Assembly: GCF_014196525.1 (NCBI RefSeq)
Contig: NZ_JACIDX010000020.1
Location: 32,319 to 96,318, forward strand
Length of the DNA stretch: 64,000 nt
DNA from: Novosphingobium sediminicola
GTDB lineage: Bacteria > Pseudomonadota > Alphaproteobacteria > Sphingomonadales > Sphingomonadaceae
Direction of reading: 5' to 3'
The number at the start of each line of letters is the position of its first letter. Position 1 is the first letter of the stretch. The notes below the pieces were generated by a model, which saw only the letters and a list, made by a program, of their open reading frames with translations, was not told where the DNA came from and searched no databases. Shown in pieces: positions 42,397-49,673 of this stretch. A program made the translations under genes and the position numbers.

Positions 42397-43398
42397 GTGA
42401 AAGCCTTTGTCGTCGACAAATACCAGAAGAAGGGCCCGCTGCGTCTGGCCGACATGCCCGATCCAGAGATCGGCTCCAATGATGTGCTGGTTCGTATCGA
42501 GGCCACCGCGATCAACCTTCTTGATTCCAAGGTGCGCGATGGCGAATTCAAGCTGTTCCTGCCCTATCGCCCCCCCTTCATCCTCGGCCACGACCTTGCC
42601 GGAACTGTTGTCCGCGTCGGTGCCGATGTGCAGCAGTTCAAGGCGGGTGACGAGGTCTATGCCCGCCCGCGTGACGGGCGGGTCGGCACTTTTGCGGAAA
42701 TGATCGCGGTTGACGCGGCGGACCTCGCGCACAAACCGGCAAACCTCTCGATGGAACAGGCAGCGTCGATCCCGCTCGTCGGCCTCACCGCCTGGCAGGC
42801 GCTGGTCGAAGTGGGCCAGGTCAAACCCGGCCAGAAGGTTTTTATTCAGGCCGGTTCGGGCGGTGTAGGCACCTTTGCCATTCAACTGGCCAAGCATCTT
42901 GGCGCTACCGTGGCAACCACCACCAGTGCGGCGAATGCGGAACTGGTCAGAAGTCTCGGCGCGGATGTGGTGATTGATTACAAAACGCAGGACTTTGAAC
43001 AGGTACTGTCCGGTTACGACCTGGTGCTCAACAGCCAGGATGCCAAGACGCTGGCAAAGTCTCTAAACGTGCTGAAGCCGGGCGGAAAGCTGATCTCCAT
43101 CTCCGGCCCGCCGGACGTTCCCTTTGCCAAGTCCTTGCGCCTGAACCTGTTCCTGCGCTTTGTGATGCGGATGCTGAGCCGGGGCATTGTGAAAAAGGCA
43201 AGGCGCCGGGACGTCGACTATTCCTTCTTGTTCATGCGCGCCGATGGGCAGCAATTAACGGAGATCGCCAAGCTGATCGAATCCGGCGCCATCATCCCTG
43301 TCGTGGACAAGGTGTTTCCCTTCACACAAACGGCGGATGCTCTGGCTTATGTCGAGACGGCGCGCGCCAAGGGGAAGGTTGTGGTCCGGGTCTTGTAA
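42397..43398 (+). CDS. NADP-dependent MDR reductase, quinone oxidoreductase-like
   Basis: A 333-residue medium-chain reductase without the zinc-ligand Cys/His set. N-terminal AFVVDKYQKKGPLRLADMP, GHDLAGTVVRVGADV, and the cofactor motif AGSGGVGTFAIQLAKHLGA with ALGAD-like SLGADVVIDYKTQDF match the zeta-crystallin/QOR and alkenal reductase group. The GTG start at 42397 has GGAGA 6 bases upstream. It is the last gene of the operon. Role: two-electron reduction of quinones or alkenals, protecting from redox cycling (family-based). Confidence 0.88.
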   Translation: MKAFVVDKYQKKGPLRLADMPDPEIGSNDVLVRIEATAINLLDSKVRDGEFKLFLPYRPPFILGHDLAGTVVRVGADVQQFKAGDEVYARPRDGRVGTFAEMIAVDAADLAHKPANLSMEQAASIPLVGLTAWQALVEVGQVKPGQKVFIQAGSGGVGTFAIQLAKHLGATVATTTSAANAELVRSLGADVVIDYKTQDFEQVLSGYDLVLNSQDAKTLAKSLNVLKPGGKLISISGPPDVPFAKSLRLNLFLRFVMRMLSRGIVKKARRRDVDYSFLFMRADGQQLTEIAKLIESGAIIPVVDKVFPFTQTADALAYVETARAKGKVVVRVL

Positions 43399-43713
43399 GG
43401 GCGCGCGAAGCACGCTTTACGAACGCCTACGCGCTAAGAGGCAGCAGTATCCGGGATTGATCAGCTGTCGACGTCCAGCCAATCGGCCGATCATCCGCGA
43501 TTTGCTGACAGTGCAGATGACACACAGCTGGGGGGCTATCCAAATACCAAGCGTCGAGAAGTGGGTTGGCCTCTGCTGGACTGCCCCGTCATACGGCGAT
43601 GGCAGATTTCAGTAGAAGTTGTCATCGCTATGTCCACGCGGGAACGCCACGAGTTGGTCGATTGCAAATGCCGATAGCATACCACATCGCCGGCGGGCAT
43701 TGGCCGCACTGCT
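43399..43713. other. 315-base gap without a supported gene
   Basis: Between the MDR reductase and the convergent tetR gene I see no start-plus-ribosome-site combination, no family similarity and no clear hairpin with T-run. Short frames on both strands are probably chance. Confidence 0.6.
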
Positions 43714-44352
43714 TCACACGACAGATGGTTCCAGCGTGGCGAGATAGGCGCATAACATATCGGCCAACGCTTCCGTGCGGGCCGCGATCTCCTCCTGGCT
43801 TTGATCACTCTGCGACAGCGCTTTGCCCAGAACTTTGAGCGCGCCGACCATCGTGTCACCAGCGACGGTCAAATGCGCAGTGGTCGCGTTGGGTGCCGCC
43901 TCGGTCAGGAACGCCATGATGGGGGCCTTCACTTCTGCTCGCGCGGCCTGCGCTTCGGGTGCATCACGATAGAGCGGGGCGGCATCATCAAGCGCCTGCC
44001 GCATCGCGGCTTCCTCGCATTCCGACACGACAAAAGCCCGCACCACCGCCCGCAGCCGCGCCGAAGAGGGCTGCGTCGTGTCGGCCAGCAATCCGGTCAG
44101 CACCGCGCGGGTATCACGCCATTCATCGCTTTGCAGGCGGAACAGGATCGCGGCCTTATTGGGGAAATATTGGTAAAGCGAGCCAATGCTGATGCCTGCT
44201 CTTTCGGCCACGCGCGCCGTGGTGAAACGGGCCGCCCCCTCTGCCGCCAAAACCTGAGCAGCGGCCTGGAGAATCGCGGCGACGGCCTCGGTCGAGCGCT
44301 GTTGACGAGGCTGCTTTCGCGCGGAAAGCCTTGGGTTTGCTGGTGTGCTCAT
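43714..44352 (-). CDS. TetR-family transcriptional regulator
   Basis: A 212-residue regulator with helix-turn-helix AAAQVLAAEGAARFTTARV then AERAGISIGSLYQYFPNKAAILF. The C-terminal part (ALDDAAPLYRDAPEAQAAR) is of the common TetR_C type seen in regulators next to SAM methyltransferases. The start at 44352 has AAGGCGCA upstream; 21 further in-frame codons exist but lie in the promoter region. It is divergent from the O-methyltransferase gene, with AATTGC...GCAATT half-sites at about 44387-44417 between them as candidate operators. Confidence 0.87.
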   Translation of the reverse strand: MSTPANPRLSARKQPRQQRSTEAVAAILQAAAQVLAAEGAARFTTARVAERAGISIGSLYQYFPNKAAILFRLQSDEWRDTRAVLTGLLADTTQPSSARLRAVVRAFVVSECEEAAMRQALDDAAPLYRDAPEAQAARAEVKAPIMAFLTEAAPNATTAHLTVAGDTMVGALKVLGKALSQSDQSQEEIAARTEALADMLCAYLATLEPSVV

Positions 44353-44439
44353 TGCGCCTTGACCAATGCGATTAGAAAACGCGATCAATTGCTCATATTT
44401 TCTCCAAGAGCGCAATTCCCTGCCGCTCAGGAGAAGCCC

Positions 44440-45105
44440 ATGTCATTGCTCACCCAGGCGCCGCTTAACACCTTGCTGGATCGACTGTTTGTCGAGGCCG
44501 ACGCCACAAGGCCGGAAAACCTGCCCATCTTTGCTGCAACCGCCCCGGCCGAACGCGAAAGGCTGATGCGCAGCAAGGCGGATTGGCGCAGGCTCTATGG
44601 CGCATTGAAAGACATGCCCCTCCCCGTCTCGCGCGAGGCAGGGCGCTTGCTCTACATGTTGGTACGCGCCACGGGCGCGCAGGCCATTGTCGAATTCGGC
44701 GCCTCATTTGGCCTGTCGACTCTGCATATGGCGGCGGCGCTGCGCGACAATGGCGGTGGTTGCCTGATCACCAGCGAATTTGAAACCGGCAAGATCGCCC
44801 GCGCCCAAGCCCACCTTGCCGAGGCGGGGCTGGCCGATCTGGTCGAAATCCGAGCCGGAGACGCTTTGGAAACTTTGGCGCGGGATCTGCCGCCTGCCAT
44901 CGATCTGGTGCTGCTCGACGGCGCCAAAGCGCTCTATCGCGACGTTCTGGGGTTGCTTGAGCCGCATTTGCGTCCCGGTGCGCTGATCCTCGCCGACAAT
45001 GCGGACTATTGCCCGGACTATCTGGCTAAGGTGCGCGCGCATGGTGGCGGCTATCTCTCGCTCCCCTTTGCAAAGGACGTTGAGCTTTCGATGTGCTTGG
45101 GCTGA
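44440..45105 (+). CDS. Class I SAM-dependent O-methyltransferase
   Basis: A 221-residue methyltransferase. SAM motif I is VEFGASFGLSTLHMAAALRD, motif II includes LITSEFETGKIARAQAHL, and the metal-binding LVLLDGAKALYRDVLGLLEP with ILADNADY resembles the CCoAOMT/catechol O-methyltransferase group. AGGAG 6 bases upstream supports the ATG. Its regulation is likely by the divergent TetR. The substrate, a small phenol or other hydroxyl compound, cannot be specified. Confidence 0.86.
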   Translation: MSLLTQAPLNTLLDRLFVEADATRPENLPIFAATAPAERERLMRSKADWRRLYGALKDMPLPVSREAGRLLYMLVRATGAQAIVEFGASFGLSTLHMAAALRDNGGGCLITSEFETGKIARAQAHLAEAGLADLVEIRAGDALETLARDLPPAIDLVLLDGAKALYRDVLGLLEPHLRPGALILADNADYCPDYLAKVRAHGGGYLSLPFAKDVELSMCLG

Positions 45106-45124
45106 AAATACCTTTATGCCTCTT

Positions 45125-45158
45125 CCTACGCTGCGATTGAGGGAATATGCGGCGTAGG
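45125..45158 (+). terminator. Probable terminator hairpin after O-methyltransferase
   Basis: A 10-bp stem (CCTACGCTGC / GCGGCGTAGG, one G-T pair) with a 14-base loop lies 20 bases after the stop. The following run GAGAGCATTTTC is only moderately T-rich, so termination strength is uncertain. Confidence 0.5.
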
Positions 45159-45587
45159 GAGAGCATTTTCTTCGCCTCCTTCCAGTGGTGTTCAACACTT
45201 CAACTATGGCACATCGATGCCGTCGGAGGCGTCAACCCCATCAGCAAGAGCACCCGTACCGAAAGGCTAATTTCCTTGTGGCAATGTCTATAGCCGCTGC
45301 CCTCTGGTCGATCCCATAACGGGACGTTGCGCCAACAAAACCGACATTTAGCGAACTGAGCTGGGGCGTCGGAAGCAATAATTCGTTCACCGTTGACGCG
45401 AGACACATGAATGACGGCTTTCAACCAAGCTTTGCTGTTCATTAGCGGATTAGCGAACGAGCGATTATACCGAAAGTGGGCTTTCGTTCATCTGGCACTC
45501 AAGAGCCGAATGCTCCAGCAAAGCAGGCGCTGTTCAGTTAGCGCGCAACGATCCACCATAGAACCGCGGCAAACCCAAAACTTCATC
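45159..45587. other. 430-base gap without a supported gene
   Basis: This stretch is visibly richer in A+T than its surroundings and interrupts otherwise dense coding DNA. No protein family, tRNA or insertion-sequence signature was recognised. It separates the methyltransferase from the end of the bufferin operon. Confidence 0.55.
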
Positions 45588-46334
45588 CTATCGTACCAGC
45601 CCATCGGCCACCCATCGCGCCAGATATTGCCCGATGCGCGCGATGCCCGAATGTTCGCCCCATCGCGCCGCAGCGTCCCTGCACAGGTCGGTAAAAGGTA
45701 TGGCATCGCCAGAAAGATAGCCCAGCATCCCGGCCTCATCGGCATCAAGACTGCGCAATCGGCACATGAATCCTTGCCGCCAGATCAGCACCGGGCGCGC
45801 CTCCTTCCCCCAACCCACCTCCGGAGGAGGCGTCTCATCGGCAAGAGCGATCCAGATCTCCTCCGCATTGGAATGAAGCGAGAGGATCGAGAGCGCCGGG
45901 ACGGTCTGCAACCTTGCACTATCCCAATCAATGGCGCCCATCGCTCCGGCATCAAGCGGCACAGCATCGGCGGCGACAAAGACCTGCGACAGCACCAGTT
46001 CGATCCGGGCAAGCTCCGCCACTTCGGGATCATAGGGATAGTCTTCCGCAAGGCTTGCCGGAAAGCCCGAGGCGTAATCATCGAGCGTCCAGCTATCGGG
46101 CGGAACGCGCTCGATGTGGCGGGCGGCTGCGGCTTCAAAAGGCCCCTCGCCCAGCCAGAGCAGCGTTTGGGGGAAACTGTCGGCCAGACAGGCCATCAGC
46201 GCGGCGCGATAATTGTTCTGATAGACGCCCAGCCCATGCTCGGCCCCTTTGGCGAGAGGAAGGCGACGCATCGCCGCGTCCTCGCCACTGGCCAGCCAGC
46301 CCAGAAACGCGCCCTGCATCTCGCTCAGGCGCAT
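45588..46334 (-). CDS. bufC: BufC/HvfC-type (DUF2063) partner of the bufferin maturase
   Basis: A 248-residue protein with the DUF2063 N-terminal helical domain (LSEMQGAFLGWLASG through GVYQNNYRAALMACLADSFP) and LARIELVLSQVF. This family always accompanies MNIO (DUF692) enzymes and is thought to present the peptide precursor to the maturase, analogous to MbnC and HvfC. It overlaps the maturase gene by 10 bases, so the two are made together. Last gene of the minus-strand bufferin operon. It is expected to be cytoplasmic, as no signal peptide is seen. Confidence 0.85.
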   Translation of the reverse strand: MRLSEMQGAFLGWLASGEDAAMRRLPLAKGAEHGLGVYQNNYRAALMACLADSFPQTLLWLGEGPFEAAAARHIERVPPDSWTLDDYASGFPASLAEDYPYDPEVAELARIELVLSQVFVAADAVPLDAGAMGAIDWDSARLQTVPALSILSLHSNAEEIWIALADETPPPEVGWGKEARPVLIWRQGFMCRLRSLDADEAGMLGYLSGDAIPFTDLCRDAAARWGEHSGIARIGQYLARWVADGLVR

Positions 46335-47155
46335 GGGACCACCACCTGCGATGCAATGTCGCGCGCAATGGCCAGTTCGGCCAGCAATTCAGGCAAAGGC
46401 GGGATCGCATCATCGCGCTCGATCATCACCGCCGCCCGCGGCGCGCGGGCCAAAGCATCGCGCAGCAGCGCCCAGACCGGATCGGGCACCGGCCGATCAT
46501 GCGTGTCGATCAGGCAGTGCTGCCCCTGTGTGTGCCCGGCCAGATGGATCTGGCCAACCGAGGCGAAGGGGATTCCCGCCAGATAATCCGCGCTGGAAAA
46601 CCCATGGTTGGTCGCGCTGACATGGATATTGTTCACGTCCAGCAGCAGGCCGCAACCCGTCCGGCGCGTCAGTTCGGCCAGAAAATCCCATTCGCTCATT
46701 TCGTCATCGGCAAAGGCGATATAGCTCGACGGGTTTTCGATCAGCATCTCGCGGCCCAGCACATCCTGCGCCTTGCCCACATTGGCGCAGACCACATCCA
46801 GAGCCTCACGCGTATAGGGCAAGGGCAAGAGATCATGGGAATTATGCGCGCCATGGCGGGTCCAGCACAGGTGGTCCGAAACGATGAAAGGCTCGATTTC
46901 CGCGATCAACTCCCGCAGCCGCAGGAGATAGTCCACCCGCAGCCCGTCGGCCGAACCCACCGACATGGAAACGCCGTGGATCGCCACCGGATAATCCTGC
47001 CTGACCCGGCGCAGAATGTCGCGCGGGCGCCCACCCGGCACCATGAAATTCTCCGAAATCACCTCGACAAAATCGACGGGCACGCGGGTTTCCAGAAAAT
47101 CCTGATAATGCGGCTTGCGCAGCCCCAGACCGAATTGCGGACCTGAAAAAGACAT
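46325..47155 (-). CDS. bufB: MNIO (DUF692) multinuclear iron oxygenase, bufferin maturase
   Basis: A 276-residue DUF692 TIM-barrel enzyme: FGLGLRKPHYQDFLE, VDFVEVISENFMVPGG, SDHLCWTRHGAHNSHDLLPL, LIENPSSYIAF, LLLDVNNIHVSATNHG and IHLAGHTQGQHCLIDTHD. The His, Asp, Glu and Asn residues in these blocks form the multi-iron site in MbnB/HvfB relatives, which convert precursor cysteines into oxazolone-thioamide or related heterocycles that bind copper. The start at 47155 (MSFSGPQFG) follows an ACAGGTC stretch; the longer frame would run through the hairpin and precursor gene. It lies directly after the BufA2-like precursor and should modify it before export. Confidence 0.92.
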   Translation of the reverse strand: MSFSGPQFGLGLRKPHYQDFLETRVPVDFVEVISENFMVPGGRPRDILRRVRQDYPVAIHGVSMSVGSADGLRVDYLLRLRELIAEIEPFIVSDHLCWTRHGAHNSHDLLPLPYTREALDVVCANVGKAQDVLGREMLIENPSSYIAFADDEMSEWDFLAELTRRTGCGLLLDVNNIHVSATNHGFSSADYLAGIPFASVGQIHLAGHTQGQHCLIDTHDRPVPDPVWALLRDALARAPRAAVMIERDDAIPPLPELLAELAIARDIASQVVVPCA

Positions 47156-47178
47156 CGGACCTGTCCCTATCGACACAG

Positions 47179-47217
47179 AAAAAGCGCCGGTCGCCCCGGG
47201 ATGGCAGAGCGACCGGC
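47179..47217 (-). terminator. Attenuator-like terminator between precursor and maturase genes
   Basis: On the minus strand a 9-bp stem (GCCGGTCGC / GCGACCGGC) with a 14-base loop is followed by GCTTTTTC. It lies between the precursor stop (47233) and the maturase start (47155), so partial termination would give more precursor than enzyme mRNA. Confidence 0.68.
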
Positions 47218-47232
47218 ATGGCAGGGTGGTGC

Positions 47233-47493
47233 TTACTTCGGCGCCGTCAGGCTGCCCCCGGCCTTGACGCAGGCGCTTTTGCTCATGTCCTTGAAGCCTT
47301 GGCCCTTGCATTCGTTCTGGCCCTTGCACTCGTGGCTGCCGCTCTTGCAGTCCGACTGGCCCTTGCAGGCGTTGACGCCGTAACAGGCCACCTTGGCGCT
47401 GTGAGCGGCAAAGGCCGGAGCGCTGGCGGTCGAAGCGATGGCGATGAGAGCGGCGGCGGCGGCAAAGCTGATCTGCTTGGTTGTGATCTGCAT
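47233..47493 (-). CDS. BufA2-like periplasmic bufferin precursor (cysteine-rich RiPP)
   Basis: An 86-residue peptide: signal peptide MQITTKQIS through APAFA, then a 57-residue core with six cysteines arranged as ACYGVNACKG, DCKSG, ECKGQNECKGQG and ACVKAGG. The repeated C-K-G motif matches HvfA/BufA-type (DUF2282-like) precursors whose cysteines are modified by the MNIO enzyme encoded next, after which the product is exported to bind copper in the periplasm. The unusually long signal region is typical, since modification precedes export. It has its own SigF-type promoter and is followed by a terminator-like hairpin. Confidence 0.87.
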   Translation of the reverse strand: MQITTKQISFAAAAALIAIASTASAPAFAAHSAKVACYGVNACKGQSDCKSGSHECKGQNECKGQGFKDMSKSACVKAGGSLTAPK

Positions 47494-47532
47494 GGGGATT
47501 ACTCCGAAAGACTGGCCGTTAGTGGCCCTTGC

Positions 47533-47561
47533 TATTCGGCTGGGAACGGTCCCCGGTTACA
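47533..47561 (-). promoter_or_regulatory. SigF-type ECF promoter for the bufA2 operon
   Basis: On the minus strand TGTAACC (47561-47555), a 16-base spacer and CGAATA (47538-47533) repeat the pattern found before sigF and bufA1. It leaves about 33 bases of leader to the start at 47493. Confidence 0.78.
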
Positions 47562-47574
47562 CACCCTTGATTTT

Positions 47575-48216
47575 TTACCAGCGCATCAAACGCGGCCCCA
47601 GCATCGCCCCCACCAGTGCGGCCAGCGCAATGCCCAGCGAATACCATGTCAGCACAAAAACCGCCGAGCTTTCCGGGCAATGCAGGCAATAAAGCGTCGC
47701 CCCCCACGCCCCCGCCGTCAGCCCCGCCGTGGCCCCGGCCAACCGCAGCCGCGTGGGCGCAAGGCGGCGGAACGACCACAAGAGCCCGGCAAAGATCGGC
47801 ACCGAGAGCAGGAACACATTTTTCGAACAAACCTTCCAACTGGCCCCCAGCCACATGCCGAGCCATTGCGAGGAAGGCACCGAGGCCAGTTCCTGAATGC
47901 TGATGATCATCAGCCCCACCACCGGCACACAGGCGATCCACAGCCACCCCGCCGCCCCCGCATCGGGCCGGCCCAGCCGCGCCGTGGCCAGGCTAGCGCA
48001 AAGGGCAAGGCTGCCGGTATAGAACCACTTGATCCAGAACATCGCCCCATGCATCGCCAGCCACAGATCGGGACGAAAGCCAAGGAAACCCGCCACCGCC
48101 AGCAGCGTCACCGCCCCGCCCAGCACCAGCCCGCCCAGCAACCGGCGCGAAAGCGCATAGCGCGGCACGGGGGCGACATCGGCGGACAGGGCATCGATCA
48201 GATCTTCGGTCTTCAT
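47575..48216 (-). CDS. nrsF: NrsF-type (DUF1109) membrane anti-sigma factor
   Basis: A 213-residue protein with six predicted transmembrane helices (for example LGGLVLGGAVTLLAVAGFL and FIKWFYTG-like WIKWFYTGSLALCASL). Cysteines at 130 (ASWKVCSKN) and 180 (LYCLHCPESS) match the positions of the two cysteines needed for stress signalling in Caulobacter NrsF, which sequesters SigF at the membrane until chromate, cadmium or copper-type stress. The start overlaps the sigma-factor stop (ATGA), the usual sign of a matched sigma/anti-sigma pair. It lies directly upstream of the bufA2 promoter. Confidence 0.9.
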   Translation of the reverse strand: MKTEDLIDALSADVAPVPRYALSRRLLGGLVLGGAVTLLAVAGFLGFRPDLWLAMHGAMFWIKWFYTGSLALCASLATARLGRPDAGAAGWLWIACVPVVGLMIISIQELASVPSSQWLGMWLGASWKVCSKNVFLLSVPIFAGLLWSFRRLAPTRLRLAGATAGLTAGAWGATLYCLHCPESSAVFVLTWYSLGIALAALVGAMLGPRLMRW

Positions 48217-48752
48217 TTCAAACTGTCCCTGACCTTGCTTGCCAGCGCCTTGAGGCCGCGATGCACGGAAACCTTGATATCGGATTCGCCAAGTTTGAGC
48301 TGGGATGCAGCCTCGGCGGTGGACAGGCCTTCGAGTCGTATGGCGCGAATGGCGGCGGCCTGTTTTGGGGGAATGGTGTCGAGCAGGCGGTCAATATCGG
48401 CGGCAGCATCGCTGGCCTTGGTAAAGCCTTCGGCCTCCAGAATATCTTCCAACCCGTCGATGGCGCATGTCCGGCCGCTTTTGCGGAAATGGTCGATCAT
48501 CTTGTAGCGCGCCACGGCAAAGAGCCAACTGGTGAAAGGGCGCGTCACATCATAACTCGCGCGGCGCTCGTGGACGGCAATGAGGGTTTCCTGCAAGAGA
48601 TCCTCTATATCATCATCCCGCCCCGCCATGCGCCGCCGATAAAAGCCACGCAGCACCGGCACCAGCGCACGCAGCAATTGCCCATGCGCCGCGCCATCGC
48701 CGCCAAGGCCGCGCAGCATCCAGTGTTTCAACTCGTCTTCGCTCGGTCGCAT
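48213..48752 (-). CDS. sigF: ECF sigma factor, SigF type
   Basis: A 179-residue ECF sigma factor with region 2 (DIEDLLQETLIAVHERRASY then PFTSWLFAVARYKMIDHFRK) and region 4 (RAIRLEGLSTAEAASQLKL then SDIKVSVHRGLKAL). It is encoded in an overlapping pair with the NrsF-type anti-sigma factor, as in Caulobacter where SigF controls the bufferin genes. A promoter of the same type it should recognise lies directly upstream at 48770-48798, implying autoregulation. GGGGTGA precedes the ATG. Confidence 0.92.
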   Translation of the reverse strand: MRPSEDELKHWMLRGLGGDGAAHGQLLRALVPVLRGFYRRRMAGRDDDIEDLLQETLIAVHERRASYDVTRPFTSWLFAVARYKMIDHFRKSGRTCAIDGLEDILEAEGFTKASDAAADIDRLLDTIPPKQAAAIRAIRLEGLSTAEAASQLKLGESDIKVSVHRGLKALASKVRDSLK

Positions 48753-48769
48753 AAGGTCACCCCGAGGTC

Positions 48770-48798
48770 ATTACGTGGCATGGCGTGCTCTGGTTACA
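48770..48798 (-). promoter_or_regulatory. SigF-type ECF promoter for sigF-nrsF (autoregulation)
   Basis: On the minus strand TGTAACC (48798-48792), 16 bases, then CGTAAT (48775-48770). The predicted transcript start would lie within about 15 bases of the sigF ATG at 48752, giving a very short leader. Confidence 0.72.
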
Positions 48799-48830
48799 CT
48801 GCGTGCCATGGATTGCGAAAAATAATCGCC

Positions 48831-48859
48831 TGTAACGATCCGCGATGGGGCCGCGAATG
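48831..48859 (+). promoter_or_regulatory. SigF-type ECF promoter for the bufA1 operon
   Basis: TGTAACG (48831-48837), 16 bases, then CGAATG (48854-48859) on the plus strand. It faces the sigF promoter from 33 bases away, and leaves a leader of roughly 45 bases before bufA1. Confidence 0.78.
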
Positions 48860-48913
48860 AGTGGACATGGATGGGGCGCTTCCTGCCCCATCGCCTGAGA
48901 AAGGATGTCTGCC

Positions 48914-49186
48914 ATGTCTGTTTCACGCTCTGCCGCCGCTCTGGCAATGGCTTTGGTCGCCGCCGGCGCCGCCTCGACGCTCCATGCCGCCGATGCGCCC
49001 AAAACCGAGAAATGCTATGGCGTGGCCAAGGCGGGCAAAAATGACTGCAAGGCAGGCGCGGGCACGAGTTGCGCGAGCACGTCCAAGGTCAATTATCAGG
49101 GCGACGCATGGAAATTGGTGAAGGCGGGCACCTGCACCTCGATCAAGACGCCAAAGGGCTTCGGCTCCCTTTCCCCCAAAGGCTGA
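48914..49186 (+). CDS. bufA1: BufA1-like (DUF2282) periplasmic bufferin precursor
   Basis: A 90-residue precursor: signal peptide MSVSRSAAALAMALVAAG through LHA, then a core with four cysteines in the standard DUF2282 layout, EKCYGVAKAGKNDCKAGAG, TSCAS and KAGTCTSIKTPKGFGSL. Family members are copper-chelating RiPPs matured by MNIO enzymes; the central cysteines become heterocycles. AAGGA 8 bases upstream selects the ATG at 48914 over 48905. Unusually, the genes that follow are DoxX and a quinone reductase and not a second maturase, so the maturase at 46325-47155 may serve both precursors. Confidence 0.9.
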   Translation: MSVSRSAAALAMALVAAGAASTLHAADAPKTEKCYGVAKAGKNDCKAGAGTSCASTSKVNYQGDAWKLVKAGTCTSIKTPKGFGSLSPKG

Positions 49187-49192
49187 AGCCCC

Positions 49193-49239
49193 GGCCCGGT
49201 CGTCCTTTCCCACTCCGCCGCGACCGGGCCACCCTTTTT
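49193..49239 (+). terminator. Attenuator-like terminator after bufA1
   Basis: A 10-bp stem (GGCCCGGTCG / CGACCGGGCC) with an 18-base loop is followed by ACCCTTTTTG. It mirrors the hairpin behind the bufA2-like gene and would lower expression of doxX and the reductase relative to the peptide. Confidence 0.72.
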
Positions 49240-49253
49240 GCAAGGACACCGCC

Positions 49254-49673
49254 ATGACCCATCCCGCTTTCCGGCCCAAGGCCGACGATCTTCTGTTGTT
49301 GCTGGGGCGCTTCGCCATCGCGCCGGTATTCTTCCTCTCGGGCCGAACCAAGGTCGAAGGCTGGTTCACCATCACCGATGCCACATATGACCTGTTCCGC
49401 AGCGAATATGCCCTGCCCCTGCTCTCGCCGGTTCTGGCGGCATGGATGGCCACGATTGCCGAACATCTTTTCTCCACGCTGCTGGTGCTGGGTCTGGGCA
49501 CGCGGATCGCGGCGGCCGGATTATTGGGCATGACCTGTGTGATCGAGATCTTCGTCTATCCCGATGCATGGTCGACACATCTGAGCTGGGCCGGACTGCT
49601 GGTGCCGCTGATCGTGCGTGGCGGCGGGCGTCATTCTTTGGATGCCCGGCTTTTTGGTGCGCGACCGGCATGA
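49254..49673 (+). CDS. DoxX-family membrane protein (HvfX-like)
   Basis: A 139-residue four-helix membrane protein: LLLLLGRFAIAPVFFLSGRTKV, LLSPVLAAWMATIAEHLFSTLLVLGLGTR and IAAAGLLGMTCVIEIFVY with the DoxX family signature G-R-x-x-x-x-x-FF-x-SG-x-x-K. DoxX proteins are common in bufferin and oxazolin operons (hvfX) and may serve redox or thiol balance at the membrane. It ends with a 4-base overlap into the quinone reductase gene, suggesting that the two act together, for example moving reducing equivalents across the membrane. Confidence 0.87.
   Translation: MTHPAFRPKADDLLLLLGRFAIAPVFFLSGRTKVEGWFTITDATYDLFRSEYALPLLSPVLAAWMATIAEHLFSTLLVLGLGTRIAAAGLLGMTCVIEIFVYPDAWSTHLSWAGLLVPLIVRGGGRHSLDARLFGARPA

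Noticed and set aside
45200..45442. An 80-codon minus-strand frame in the AT-richer gap
   Set aside because: No domain, no clear ribosome site; most likely chance.
47218..48507. A plus-strand frame of 429 codons opposite bufA2, nrsF and sigF
   Set aside because: Low-complexity His/Arg/Gln-rich translation; the minus-strand genes have ribosome sites, promoters and domain matches.
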